Positions 36,408 to 45,032 of a DNA stretch of 64,000 nucleotides are shown here, piece after piece (within the stretch, counting starts at the first letter, position 1; every line of letters begins with the position of its first letter). The notes below the pieces were generated by a model, which did no database searches, had not been told where the DNA came from, and saw nothing but the letters and a program-made list of their open reading frames with translations. Origin of the DNA: an uncultured Lachnospiraceae bacterium (GTDB lineage: Bacteria > Bacillota > Clostridia > Lachnospirales > Lachnospiraceae); assembly GCA_910587715.1 (NCBI GenBank), contig CAJUMV010000001.1, positions 151,610 to 215,609 on the forward strand, in the 5' to 3' direction. The translations under genes were made by a program, and so were the position numbers.

Positions 36408-37232
36408 ATGAGTACATTTATTGTAGCGGAAATAGGAATTAACCATAATGGAGATATGAAACTGGCCAAGAAGTTAATTGATACGGCAGTAGTAGCAGGT
36501 TGCGATGCCGTAAAATTTCAGAAACGGACTGTGGATAAAGTGTATACAAAGGAATATCTGGATGGGCCGCGTAAGAGCCCTTGGGGTGAAACACAGAGGG
36601 CACAGAAGGAGGGACTCGAGTTTGGGAAAAAGGAGTATGATGAAATAGACTGGTACTGTAAGGAAAAGGGAATCGCATGGTACGCTTCCGCTTGGGATAT
36701 AGATTCTCAAAAATTTTTGCAACAGTACGACTGTAAGTATAACAAGGTTGCGTCAGCTATGCTGACAAATATAGAATTGCTGGAGGAAATTGCAAACGAA
36801 GGTAAGTATACATTTATTGCTACAGGAATGAGTACTTTGGAGGAGATCGATCAGGCGGTGGAGATTTTTGAAAAGCATAACTGCTCTTTTGAGCTGATGC
36901 ACTGTAACAGCACTTACCCGATGCCTTTAGAGGATGCCAACCTGAAGCTGATTAAGGTTCTTGCGGATATCTATAAATGCAAAGTGGGATACAGCGGACA
37001 CGAAGAAGGAACGTTGGTAAGTACCTGTGCGGTTGCAGCGGGTGCGACTTCTATAGAGCGTCATATCACACTTGACAGAAATATGTATGGTTCCGATCAG
37101 AAAGCGTCGATTGAACCGTATGAGCTGTGCAGGCTGGTAAAAGATATTCGCGAGACAGAAAAGATTATGGGTACGGGGGAGAAAATTTTGACAGCCGCAG
37201 AAGAGGAAGTCAAGAAGAAACTTAGAGGTTAA
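36408..37232 (+). CDS. Short NeuB-family sialic-acid/ketoacid synthase (no SAF domain)
   Basis: A 274-aa TIM-barrel protein of the NeuB family, which condenses PEP with an aldose to give a 2-keto-3-deoxy acid. VAEIGINHNGDMKLAKKLI at the N-terminus, AVKFQKRT, and HCNSTYPMPLEDANLKLI followed by VGYSGHEEG are diagnostic. Full NeuB enzymes (~340 aa) end in an antifreeze-like SAF domain that closes the partner active site; here the chain ends soon after the barrel. The next gene starts 5 nt later and supplies isomerase and phosphatase domains. Confidence 0.85.
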   Translation: MSTFIVAEIGINHNGDMKLAKKLIDTAVVAGCDAVKFQKRTVDKVYTKEYLDGPRKSPWGETQRAQKEGLEFGKKEYDEIDWYCKEKGIAWYASAWDIDSQKFLQQYDCKYNKVASAMLTNIELLEEIANEGKYTFIATGMSTLEEIDQAVEIFEKHNCSFELMHCNSTYPMPLEDANLKLIKVLADIYKCKVGYSGHEEGTLVSTCAVAAGATSIERHITLDRNMYGSDQKASIEPYELCRLVKDIRETEKIMGTGEKILTAAEEEVKKKLRG

Positions 37233-37236
37233 ATAA

Positions 37237-38286
37237 ATGATTGAATTAATTGTGTTTGATATTGACGGTGTAATTACAGATGGTTCGGTGATTATAGATT
37301 CACAGGGACATGAGCAGAAGCAGATTAATCTTAAGGACATAGACGCCATCTTTGAATTGCATCGCAGGGGTTTTAAGTTAGCGGCTATCACTGGGGAAGA
37401 TACGGAGATTGTTGATTATTTTGAGAAAAGATTTCCATGGAAATATTTTTATCGCGGAAATAAAACGAAAAAGGAGACAATGCAGCAGATTGAAGAAGGA
37501 ACTGGCATAAGCCGGGAGCGAATCTGTTATGTTGGTGATGGCAAATATGATATCGAACCGCTTACTTATGCCGGTCTGGGTTTATGTCCGGCAAATGCGA
37601 TTGATAAGGCGAAGAATGCCGCGGATATTATATTGCAAAATGATGGCGGCAAGGGATGTATTTGGGAAATCATATCTATTTTAGAAAAATATAATGACGA
37701 GAATTGTGCGCATAACTATTTCTTTCGACGTCTTGAGGAGCATACTCAAATATTTAAAAAACTGGCATCAGATCAAGATGTGACTGATAAGGTGATGGAA
37801 ATTGGAGACCACATCATTGAAATTATGAAAAAAGGTGGCGGACTTTATCTGTGCGGAAATGGAGGAAGCGCTGCGGATGCACAGCATATAGCGACGGAGT
37901 TTATAAGTCGTTTTTATAAGGAGCGTCCGGGGTTGAATGCAGAAGCACTTACGGTCAACACATCGACGCTGACAGCGATTGGAAATGACTACAGTTACGA
38001 GAGGGTGTTTGCAAGGCAGCTGGAAGCGAAAGCAAAGCCGGGAGATATGGTGATAGGCATTACCACAAGTGGGACGTCCAAGAATGTATTGGAAGCTCTT
38101 CGATACGCTGAGAAACATGAAATTGAAACGGTTCTTCTCATGGGAGGTTATGAGGATCCTGAATTGGATGAAGCAGCAGATTATATTATAAAAGTACCAT
38201 CGCTGATCACGCCGAGGATACAGGAGGCACATATTTTTATTGGGCATGTGATTGCGGAGTACGTAGAGCATAGGATGTTTGGATAG
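37237..38286 (+). CDS. KdsC phosphatase-GmhA isomerase fusion
   Basis: A 349-aa bifunctional protein. Residues 1 to ~155 are a KdsC-type HAD phosphatase: D8 and D10 in VFDIDGVITDG, AITGED, VGDGKYDIEPL. Residues ~170-349 are a GmhA-type SIS sugar isomerase: GNGGSAADAQHIATEF from G207, LTAIGNDYSYERVFARQ, ITTSGTSKNVLEAL. GmhA turns sedoheptulose 7-phosphate into a heptose 7-phosphate. Together with the adjoining NeuB this suggests isomerase, condensation and dephosphorylation in sequence. The C-terminal KdsD alternative (arabinose 5-phosphate) is less likely because the motif is GmhA-like. Confidence 0.88.
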   Translation: MIELIVFDIDGVITDGSVIIDSQGHEQKQINLKDIDAIFELHRRGFKLAAITGEDTEIVDYFEKRFPWKYFYRGNKTKKETMQQIEEGTGISRERICYVGDGKYDIEPLTYAGLGLCPANAIDKAKNAADIILQNDGGKGCIWEIISILEKYNDENCAHNYFFRRLEEHTQIFKKLASDQDVTDKVMEIGDHIIEIMKKGGGLYLCGNGGSAADAQHIATEFISRFYKERPGLNAEALTVNTSTLTAIGNDYSYERVFARQLEAKAKPGDMVIGITTSGTSKNVLEALRYAEKHEIETVLLMGGYEDPELDEAADYIIKVPSLITPRIQEAHIFIGHVIAEYVEHRMFG

Positions 38287-38303
38287 AAAGGCAGATAATT
38301 AAT

Positions 38304-39299
38304 ATGAAAATTTTTGTGTGGGGCATTGGTGTTGCTGCCGGTGAGTTGCTTGAACAGGAATTAAAAAATACTGTGATAGAAGCATTTATAGCGAATACGG
38401 ATCGAAAATGTTTCAAGGGAAAGCCGGTTTATCAACCGCAGGAAATGACGGCAAAAGAGTATGATGTAATTGTAGTTGCCACAGGATATGCAAGAGAGAT
38501 ATACGAGCAGGCGAGACAGCTTGATTTGGACATCTCTAAATTCATATTCGTTTACGGTAATTACGTTTTTGAGGATATGAATTATAGTTACGAATTGGCG
38601 GAGAGGATATTTGATTCATCCTATATTGAAATTATGAAACGTAGATATCGCGTGATCAGAAGTATGGAGCAGGATGAAATAAAAATAGAAAGCGATGGTA
38701 GTCTTGATAGAGATACGGATATGTATGTTTCGGATTATAACAGGATTCGTACTTTTGAACTTGTCAGCCGCGAAATTATGGGGGGGGGGGTAAAAGGTTC
38801 CGTTGCAGAGCTGGGAGTTTTTCGGGGTGAATTTGCAAAGTACATTAATAAGACCTTCTCTGAACGGACATGCTATCTGTTTGATACGTTTGAGGGATTT
38901 CGGGAGAGTGAGGCGGTAGATGAAAAGAAAGCAGGAAATTGTGGGGATTCTTTTATAGAGCGGTTTAAGTCTACATCTGTGCAAAAAGTTCTGGAGATCA
39001 TGCCGTGTCCTAAAAGAATTGTATGTAAACAGGGGCTGTTTCCAGAATCTTTAGAGGGGTTAGAGGACACATTCGCGTTTGTTTCTATTGATGTGGATTT
39101 TGAGATGGCAATATATGACGGATTAAGGTATTTTTATCCGCGGTTAAACAAAGGCGGGTATATTTTTGTCCATGATTATAATTCTAAAAATTTAAAGGGT
39201 GTTAAAAATGCGATAAGGCGTTATGAAGATGAGAATAATACGATTTTGGCAAAGGTGCCGATTCCTGATCTGTGTGGGACATTGGTGATCACAAAATAA
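38304..39299 (+). CDS. TylF/MycF-type O-methyltransferase, phase ON (poly-G)
   Basis: A 331-aa protein. Residues 1 to ~95 form a small Rossmann-like domain (FVWGIGVAAGELLEQ, VIVVATGY) also seen at the C-termini of the two pyruvyltransferase-like genes nearby. Residues ~150-331 are a macrocin O-methyltransferase domain: VAELGVFRGEFAKY with E169, DTFEGF, SIDVDFEMA and VHDYNS (metal sites). The G11 tract (38780-38790, codons 159-163) is in frame. Losing one G gives GGG GGG GGG TAA, and gaining one gives a stop within about 15 codons. It is probably a switchable sugar methylation. Confidence 0.85.
   Translation: MKIFVWGIGVAAGELLEQELKNTVIEAFIANTDRKCFKGKPVYQPQEMTAKEYDVIVVATGYAREIYEQARQLDLDISKFIFVYGNYVFEDMNYSYELAERIFDSSYIEIMKRRYRVIRSMEQDEIKIESDGSLDRDTDMYVSDYNRIRTFELVSREIMGGGVKGSVAELGVFRGEFAKYINKTFSERTCYLFDTFEGFRESEAVDEKKAGNCGDSFIERFKSTSVQKVLEIMPCPKRIVCKQGLFPESLEGLEDTFAFVSIDVDFEMAIYDGLRYFYPRLNKGGYIFVHDYNSKNLKGVKNAIRRYEDENNTILAKVPIPDLCGTLVITK
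38780..38790 (+). repeat. Poly-G tract (G11), phase-variation switch
   Basis: Eleven consecutive G, the first being the third base of an ATG codon, in the TylF-like gene. In frame in this sequence. Confidence 0.9.
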
Positions 39300-39324
39300 G
39301 AAGCGAGATGGAGTGTTGGCGAAG

Positions 39325-41100
39325 ATGATTAAATTATCAGATTATGTTTTTCAGTTTTTGGAATCGAAAGGAATCAGGCAGGCGTTTATGCTTCCGGGCG
39401 GCGGGGCCATGCACTTGGACGATTCTATCGGAAAATCTAAGATAGAGTATGTTTGTTTTTTGCATGAACAGGGGGCAGCTATTGCTGCGGAGGCTTATGC
39501 GCAGCACACGAACACTCCGGGACTGGTGCTGGTTACTTCTGGACCGGGTGCGACAAATGCCATAACGGGAGTCACGGCGGGATGGATTGATTCCACGCCG
39601 ATGATTATAATTTCAGGACAGTCCAAACGGTCGGATTTAGTCGGGGATAGGGGCGTCAGACAAATCGGTTCCCAAGAGGTTCAAATTGTACCGATGGTAA
39701 CGCCGATTACGAAGTATGCGGTACAGGTGTTGGAACCGACAAGGATCAGATATCATTTGGAGAAAGCTTATCACGAGGCGACCACGGGAAGACCGGGGCC
39801 TGTGTGGCTGGATATTCCATTGGATGTGCAGGCGGTTATGCTGGATGAAAACGCTTTGGAAGGTTATATGCCGCAGGACAGGGGAGTGAAGTTTGTAGAT
39901 AGCGAACTCGGAGAGATCCTTTCGCTGTTGGAGGAGGCCAAAAAGCCGTTAGTGCTTGCAGGTAATGGAATTAAGCTGGCCGGTGGAACAGAGCTTTTAT
40001 ATAAGTTGCTTGATAGGACAGGAATACCCGTGCAGACGACATGGAAAACGATTGACATGTTTGGCGAGAACGAGGCACTGTATGCAGGGCATCCGGGTAT
40101 TATGGGTGATCGGGGAGCGAATCTGATTTTGCAGGAGGCGGACCTGATACTCTCGATTGGATGCCGCTTAGACACCAGTGTTACCGCATTTAATGATAAA
40201 AACTTCGGAAAAAATGCCAAGAAGGTGATCGTGGATATCGACGAAAATGAGATTAAGAGAATGGAAGTCGATAAAGAGGTGACGGTTGCTTGTGATGCGA
40301 AGGTGTTTTTACAACAGCTTTTAGCACAGCTAGAGGAAAGGCAGGATACGCTGCTTACGGCTGATAGAAAAGGCATATGGGAACAGTGGGCAGGATATTG
40401 CCGCGAAAAGAGAAAGAAGTATCCGATTATCACGAAAGAACATGGTGAGGCAGAGGGCTATGTCAGCGCCTATTATTTTATTGGAAAATTATGTGAGCTG
40501 CTGAGAGAAGATGACGTGATTGTTCCCGAAAGTTCCGGCGGAGCCGGAGAGATCACCTATCAGGCGTTTCGTTTGAAACGGGGTCAGAAAATGAAAAACG
40601 CGGCGGGTCTTGGCTCTATGGGATTTGGATTGCCTTATGCGATTGGATCCTGCATTGCAAATAATGGGCGGCGGACGATATTGATCAACGGCGATGGCGC
40701 CTTTCAACTGAATATTCAGGAATTGGAAACGCTGCACCGACTAAAACTTCCCGTGAAGATGTTTATCTGGAGTAACGAAGGATATGCAAGCATTCGGTCT
40801 ATGCAGAGAAATAATTTTGATGGACATTATGTGGCAAGCGATCGTGGAAGCGGTTTGACGATGCCTGATATATGTAGTGTGGCGGCCGCTTATGGATTTC
40901 GGACACTCTGTATTCATAATAATGCGGAGCTTGATGCACATTTGGCGGAAATTATGGAGAACGACGAACCACTATTGTGTGAGTTAAAGGTGTTACCCGA
41001 GGAGACGGTTTCCCCGCGTGTGAAGGCGATTGTCGGGGAAAACGGGAAGATGATGTCGGGACCGTTGGAGAAGATGTGGCCGTTTTTGGAGAATAGTTGA
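39325..41100 (+). CDS. Acetolactate-synthase-like thiamine-diphosphate enzyme
   Basis: A 591-aa enzyme of the large ALS/POX family. E48 in FLHEQGAAIA is the TPP-activating Glu, SGPGATNAITG and the TPP-binding segment starting GDGAFQLNIQELETL with IWSNEGYASI are present. AHC genes of this kind inside sugar clusters include YerE, which adds an acetyl branch to a CDP-4-keto sugar (yersiniose). RfbF, RfbG and RfbH homologues in this window would make a suitable acceptor (inference). ATG 39325 is preferred over GTG 39313 for its spacing from GGAG. An amino-acid ALS is less likely, as no small subunit is nearby. Confidence 0.85.
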   Translation: MIKLSDYVFQFLESKGIRQAFMLPGGGAMHLDDSIGKSKIEYVCFLHEQGAAIAAEAYAQHTNTPGLVLVTSGPGATNAITGVTAGWIDSTPMIIISGQSKRSDLVGDRGVRQIGSQEVQIVPMVTPITKYAVQVLEPTRIRYHLEKAYHEATTGRPGPVWLDIPLDVQAVMLDENALEGYMPQDRGVKFVDSELGEILSLLEEAKKPLVLAGNGIKLAGGTELLYKLLDRTGIPVQTTWKTIDMFGENEALYAGHPGIMGDRGANLILQEADLILSIGCRLDTSVTAFNDKNFGKNAKKVIVDIDENEIKRMEVDKEVTVACDAKVFLQQLLAQLEERQDTLLTADRKGIWEQWAGYCREKRKKYPIITKEHGEAEGYVSAYYFIGKLCELLREDDVIVPESSGGAGEITYQAFRLKRGQKMKNAAGLGSMGFGLPYAIGSCIANNGRRTILINGDGAFQLNIQELETLHRLKLPVKMFIWSNEGYASIRSMQRNNFDGHYVASDRGSGLTMPDICSVAAAYGFRTLCIHNNAELDAHLAEIMENDEPLLCELKVLPEETVSPRVKAIVGENGKMMSGPLEKMWPFLENS

Positions 41101-41109
41101 GGAGTACGG

Positions 41110-42144
41110 ATGAATATAGTACGGGAAGAGGATATCAGGCAGATTATCTCTAAAATTCCATATGAAATGTGCGAGGGACAGACATTTCTGATTACTGGAG
41201 CAAATGGCTTCCTTGCCAGTTATATGGTTGATACGCTGATGTATATGAAGCGGAGCGGCTATATAAAAAAATGTACGGTACTTGCTTTATGTAGGAGCAG
41301 GGAGAAGGCTGAACGTGTATTTAAAGACTGGCTCAACGATGGAGATTTCCGGCTTTTGATTCAGTCTGTGGAAGAGGAAATTACTTATGCTGGAAAAATA
41401 GATTATATTGTACATGCTGCCAGCTATTCAACTACACATTTATTTGAAACTCATGCAGCGGATATTATGAAGGCAAATATAATTGGATGTTATCATTTGC
41501 TTGAATTAGCCAGAGAAAAAGAAATCAAGAGTTTTTTGTTTTTTAGCAGCGGGGCGGTTTATGGTGATGCAGAGGTGAATGAACTGCGGGAAGATAAGAC
41601 GTTTGCAGTGGATTATTTGGATATGAAAAATTCTTATGCAGTGGGTAAACGCGCAGGAGAAGCACTGTGTAGAGCGTATTGGCATCAGTATCATATTCCG
41701 GCAAAGGCTGTGAGGATTAGCCATACTTATGGTCCGGGAATTGATCTCAATGATGGGCATGTGTACTCTGACTTTGCTAAAAGCATAGTTGAAAACAGGG
41801 ATCTCATAATTCATGGGGACGGACTTGCAAGTAGGTCCTTTTGCTATGTTTCTGATGCGATTTGCGCTTTTTATCTCATTCTGTTTCTTGGAGATGGGGG
41901 GGAAATGTATAATATGGCGAATCCAGACATGAACGTTACAATAAAAGAGTTAGCGGATGCGCTTACAGAAAACGTGTTCCCCGAAAGAGGCTTGCATGTT
42001 GTTGTAGAAAAGCCGGTAGTAGATCAGATTGTGTATAAGGTGAAGGTGAACATTGAGAAATTGATGAATTTGGGTTGGCAACCAGTGATTGATTTGTCGG
42101 ATGGTTTTAAGCGAGTGGTACGTAGTATAGAATATCCAATTTGA
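41110..42144 (+). CDS. NAD-dependent epimerase/dehydratase (extended SDR)
   Basis: A 344-aa extended SDR. TGANGFLASYM near residue 30 binds NAD(P), SSGAVYG holds the catalytic Ser, and Y176-x3-K180 in SYAVGKRAGE is the catalytic pair. PYE-type C-terminal region with GDGLASRSFCYVSDA matches UDP/dTDP/CDP-sugar epimerases and dehydratases. It begins 9 nt after the ALS-like gene, so it may reduce or epimerise that enzyme's product. A G7 run lies at 41896-41902. Confidence 0.82.
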   Translation: MNIVREEDIRQIISKIPYEMCEGQTFLITGANGFLASYMVDTLMYMKRSGYIKKCTVLALCRSREKAERVFKDWLNDGDFRLLIQSVEEEITYAGKIDYIVHAASYSTTHLFETHAADIMKANIIGCYHLLELAREKEIKSFLFFSSGAVYGDAEVNELREDKTFAVDYLDMKNSYAVGKRAGEALCRAYWHQYHIPAKAVRISHTYGPGIDLNDGHVYSDFAKSIVENRDLIIHGDGLASRSFCYVSDAICAFYLILFLGDGGEMYNMANPDMNVTIKELADALTENVFPERGLHVVVEKPVVDQIVYKVKVNIEKLMNLGWQPVIDLSDGFKRVVRSIEYPI

Positions 42145-42224
42145 TAAAGACATGCTTGCTAATTGTAGAAATAGATGAAAGATATAATATTAGAATATAT
42201 GTGCAGAAAGGATTAGCTTTAGAA

Positions 42225-43484
42225 ATGAAATATGCCAAATTTGTAAATAGAGGAAATAACGATTATATGAAGAGGACAAGGATGCTTAATTTGGGAGACA
42301 ATATTAAATCCATGGCTGTCAATAAGTTACTTTCTTATTCGGAGATTCAGCAAGGAGACATTATAGAGGTTTCATATTATAATCAATCTACGATAACAGA
42401 ACCTTGTTGCTTAATTGTAAATAACCACTACAATAGACAGATGAATTTAGACTATATGAATAATCGTTTTATTAGACCAATATTTATTGGCTGGGCGCTC
42501 ATGGATTCTGAATTATTGCCTGAAGAAGTAGCATATTTAAAAAAATATGAGCCGATATTATGTAGGGATGAATTCACCAAAAATGTATTAACAAAGTATC
42601 AAGTAGAAGCATATATAATGGGATGTCTAAGCTTAACATTTGATAAAAGGGTAGAAGATTGCGAGAGAGATAAATTCTATTTTGTAGATGTTCCTGAAAA
42701 ATTTCTAAAAAAACTTCCTAATAAAATAAGAGAAAATGCTGTTTTTACGAGACAGCATATAAAGTTAGAGCATATAGATGAGGGAGTGATGAAGGATGGA
42801 GAGCATCTAGCACATGAGAGATTGAATGAATATTGTAATAATGCGAAAATGATCATTTCTCCACTATTACATTGTATAACACCGTGCCTTGCTATGGGGA
42901 TTCCGGTCATTGCTGTGAGCAGCAATTTTTCATATAGATACGGATTTATTGATGCATTTGTGACTTCATATAATGAGAAAACTTTTGCGGAATATAATTG
43001 GGAACAAAAGGTGAAAGAAACGGATATAGAAGAAATTAAACATTTGATTTTAGAGACGGGGCGTTCAATGATTGAAGGGACGCCAGATTATAAAAGTATT
43101 AAAAAACTAGATGATTATTATAGCAAAAGAACTAAATGGGATTATTGTTATGCTATGAAAAAAGATTTGAAGGATATATTTGGGGATAGAGATGAACCAT
43201 TGTTTATTTTGTGGGGAGCTTCTGTGGGGGGGCATACAGTATATAATTGTATAAAAGAATTATATCCGACGAGTGAAATGTATTCGATAGTAGATAGTTA
43301 TGCAAAGGGTATTTGGGAAGGAAAAGAGATTCGCGAGCCTGAAACTGTAATTAAGGAGAATCCAAATGTGGTTGTAATTGTAGCAACAGTGTCGGGTCAA
43401 AATGATGCACGCATACTGATGGGGAGTATGAACAGAAGGGAAGGTGTAGATTATTTTATGATTCATGAGAGCATGTATAGTTGA
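42225..43484 (+). CDS. Polysaccharide pyruvyltransferase-like protein, with accessory C-terminal domain
   Basis: A 419-aa protein. LNLGDNIKSMAV near the N-terminus, KKYEPILCRDEFTKNVL, AYIMGCLSLTF and SPLLHCITPCLAMGIPVIAV match CsaB/WcaK-type pyruvyltransferases; the usual Arg of SRLH is Leu here. Residues ~335-419 form a small Rossmann-like domain (ILWGASVGGHTVY, VIVATVS) shared with two other proteins in this locus. ATG 42225 is preferred; the frame is open further upstream but with poor initiation signals. A G7 run sits at 43226-43232. Paralogue at 45033. Confidence 0.7.
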   Translation: MKYAKFVNRGNNDYMKRTRMLNLGDNIKSMAVNKLLSYSEIQQGDIIEVSYYNQSTITEPCCLIVNNHYNRQMNLDYMNNRFIRPIFIGWALMDSELLPEEVAYLKKYEPILCRDEFTKNVLTKYQVEAYIMGCLSLTFDKRVEDCERDKFYFVDVPEKFLKKLPNKIRENAVFTRQHIKLEHIDEGVMKDGEHLAHERLNEYCNNAKMIISPLLHCITPCLAMGIPVIAVSSNFSYRYGFIDAFVTSYNEKTFAEYNWEQKVKETDIEEIKHLILETGRSMIEGTPDYKSIKKLDDYYSKRTKWDYCYAMKKDLKDIFGDRDEPLFILWGASVGGHTVYNCIKELYPTSEMYSIVDSYAKGIWEGKEIREPETVIKENPNVVVIVATVSGQNDARILMGSMNRREGVDYFMIHESMYS

Positions 43485-43510
43485 CATTTTAAGCAGGAGT
43501 CCGGTATATT
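43481..43510 (+). promoter_or_regulatory. Promoter, TTGACA-N18-TATATT
   Basis: A consensus -35 TTGACA at 43481-43486, overlapping the stop of the previous gene, and TATATT at 43505-43510. It would begin a transcript covering the 58-aa ORF and the AT-rich block. Confidence 0.6.
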
Positions 43511-43598
43511 ATATGTAGTACGCATTGGAAAATGCTTTCATTATTTTGTGACTTAGTGTATGCTGATGATAAGTGAAGGGGAAAACTAAAAATAGTAC

Positions 43599-43627
43599 TT
43601 GTGTTTTCGACTATTAGAGGATATAAT
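43599..43627 (+). promoter_or_regulatory. Second promoter candidate, TTGTGT-N17-TATAAT
   Basis: A perfect TATAAT at 43622-43627 preceded at 17 nt by TTGTGT (43599-43604). It is 28 nt before the start codon of the 58-aa ORF. The two promoters may be alternatives. Confidence 0.5.
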
Positions 43628-43655
43628 ATATAGGCGTGGCGAAGGAGGGATTAAA

Positions 43656-43832
43656 ATGAGGATTACCATGTCTACTACTCCGCAGGATGTCGCCCAAAGA
43701 ACTAAAAGTGTTATGGAGCGTGATGTTATTCCTAATATGCTTTTAAAGAATGCAGGGAAGCCCAATGGATTTGTCTCAGAAAAGAAGGATTATCAGTATT
43801 GGGTAAGGCGTGTTTGTGGAAGGACTAAATAG
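43656..43832 (+). CDS. Small 58-aa protein of unknown function
   Basis: A 58-aa basic, soluble ORF preceded by AAGGAGG (43642-43648) 7 nt from ATG 43656, one of the best ribosome sites in the window. Notable text: MSTTPQDVAQRTKSVMERDV and VRRVCGRTK. No family recognised. Its own promoters lie upstream and its stop codon falls inside a 20-bp perfect hairpin, so it looks like a separate transcription unit. Confidence 0.6.
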   Translation: MRITMSTTPQDVAQRTKSVMERDVIPNMLLKNAGKPNGFVSEKKDYQYWVRRVCGRTK

Positions 43833-43875
43833 GCATAGGTCTTTGTTTTAATATTAACAAAGACCTATGCCTATT
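43828..43875 (+). terminator. 20-bp perfect hairpin after the 58-aa ORF
   Basis: 43828-43847 and 43856-43875 are perfect inverted repeats (AATAGGCATAGGTCTTTGTT and its complement) with an 8-nt loop. Only a weak T-rich stretch follows, so it may be a terminator or a transcript-end stabiliser. Confidence 0.65.
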
Positions 43876-43899
43876 CTAATATGCGAAAGGATGAATGAC

Positions 43900-44523
43900 A
43901 TGCACATACAGTATGAGAAATACAGTGATTTGTTAAGCGAAAAAGAAGGTTTTGGATTAAGGATTATAAATGAAATTATTGACAGCATTACAGAACAAAT
44001 AACATTTTACTGTCAGGAAAGATATCAGTACTACAAAGAAAAATATAATATAGAAATAGATATGCAATACGATGTATTTAGAGCTAATCAGGCAATAATT
44101 GATGCGTTAGAGGATTTGAAACGGCTTAAAGAATTTCATCCGGTTCAATATCCAAACAGATTAAAGTGCGCAGCGTACCTCGCATATTGGTGGTTACAAC
44201 GACAACCTTTAACATTTTCGGTGTGCGAAGATACACAAGGAGAGTTCTTTGATAAGGTAGCAAAGATTGATGTTGCAAGAATGATTCACACTAATGCATT
44301 TTGGCTAGTGGCTTATGTTTTGGGGGAGTTATTTACAGAAACAGAATTGCCGTGCGCAAAAGAAAATCCACAATTTCAAAAACAATGGAATATAGAATTT
44401 GACTATATATTTTATTATTTTTGTTATCGGGCAAGTTCACCCAAAGCGATAGAGGCATTTTTATCAACGGCATTGTTGCATCCAACATGGGAAGTAAAGG
44501 ATGGTGTTTATTTTGAAGAATAA
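43900..44523 (+). CDS. Hypothetical 207-aa protein in the AT-rich block
   Basis: A mostly helical 207-aa protein with no membrane segment and no family that I recognise. It has aromatic-rich stretches such as FDYIFYYFCYRA and a His/Pro patch near FHPVQYPNR. ATG 43900 is preferred because AAAGG lies 9 nt upstream; an in-frame ATG at 43891 has no spacing. It overlaps the next gene by 23 nt, so the two are co-expressed. Confidence 0.6.
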   Translation: MHIQYEKYSDLLSEKEGFGLRIINEIIDSITEQITFYCQERYQYYKEKYNIEIDMQYDVFRANQAIIDALEDLKRLKEFHPVQYPNRLKCAAYLAYWWLQRQPLTFSVCEDTQGEFFDKVAKIDVARMIHTNAFWLVAYVLGELFTETELPCAKENPQFQKQWNIEFDYIFYYFCYRASSPKAIEAFLSTALLHPTWEVKDGVYFEE

Positions 44524-44989
44524 CGGTACATATAAATGGATTATAGGGTGCTTGATAGGCGTTATAATTATCTTAGTAACTTTTTTGATTGTTAAAGAGA
44601 ATGACATAATTTGTGTATCTTTTTCGGAGTCTCTTTCCGTAGCGGCTACTCTTAGTTCAATAATATTAAGCGTTATAGCTATGCTTTATACATATATTTC
44701 TGGAAGAGACACAATGATAATATCAGAGAAGATACAAAATACCATAAAAGAAATTAATAAACAGGTACAACAGGTGTCAAATGAAACAAAGAAAAATACG
44801 GAGGTATTGATAAAGGTAAAAGAAGGGATTCAATATGTCGAAAGTGCCATGAATACATCATCAGAGGCGTTGAAGGATATTAGAAGGGAAAATATATCTG
44901 AACGGGAAAAACAAGTGGTAATTGACAATATAGAAAGAACGCGAAATAGTATGATGATGTTTTTAAATAAAATGAAAGAGAATGTGTGA
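44501..44989 (+). CDS. Small membrane protein with coiled-coil tail
   Basis: About 162 aa: two hydrophobic segments (roughly residues 12-31 and 44-65) followed by ~95 residues of heptad-like, Lys/Glu/Gln-rich sequence (KIQNTIKEINKQVQQVS). This is a two-pass membrane anchor with a cytoplasmic coiled coil. The start could also be GTG 44504 or TTG 44513. It is coupled to the preceding 207-aa gene. No family recognised. Confidence 0.6.
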   Translation: MVFILKNNGTYKWIIGCLIGVIIILVTFLIVKENDIICVSFSESLSVAATLSSIILSVIAMLYTYISGRDTMIISEKIQNTIKEINKQVQQVSNETKKNTEVLIKVKEGIQYVESAMNTSSEALKDIRRENISEREKQVVIDNIERTRNSMMMFLNKMKENV

Positions 44990-45032
44990 TTGTGTACTGT
45001 GTTCACGCAATTACCTTAAGGAGAGGGCGAAT

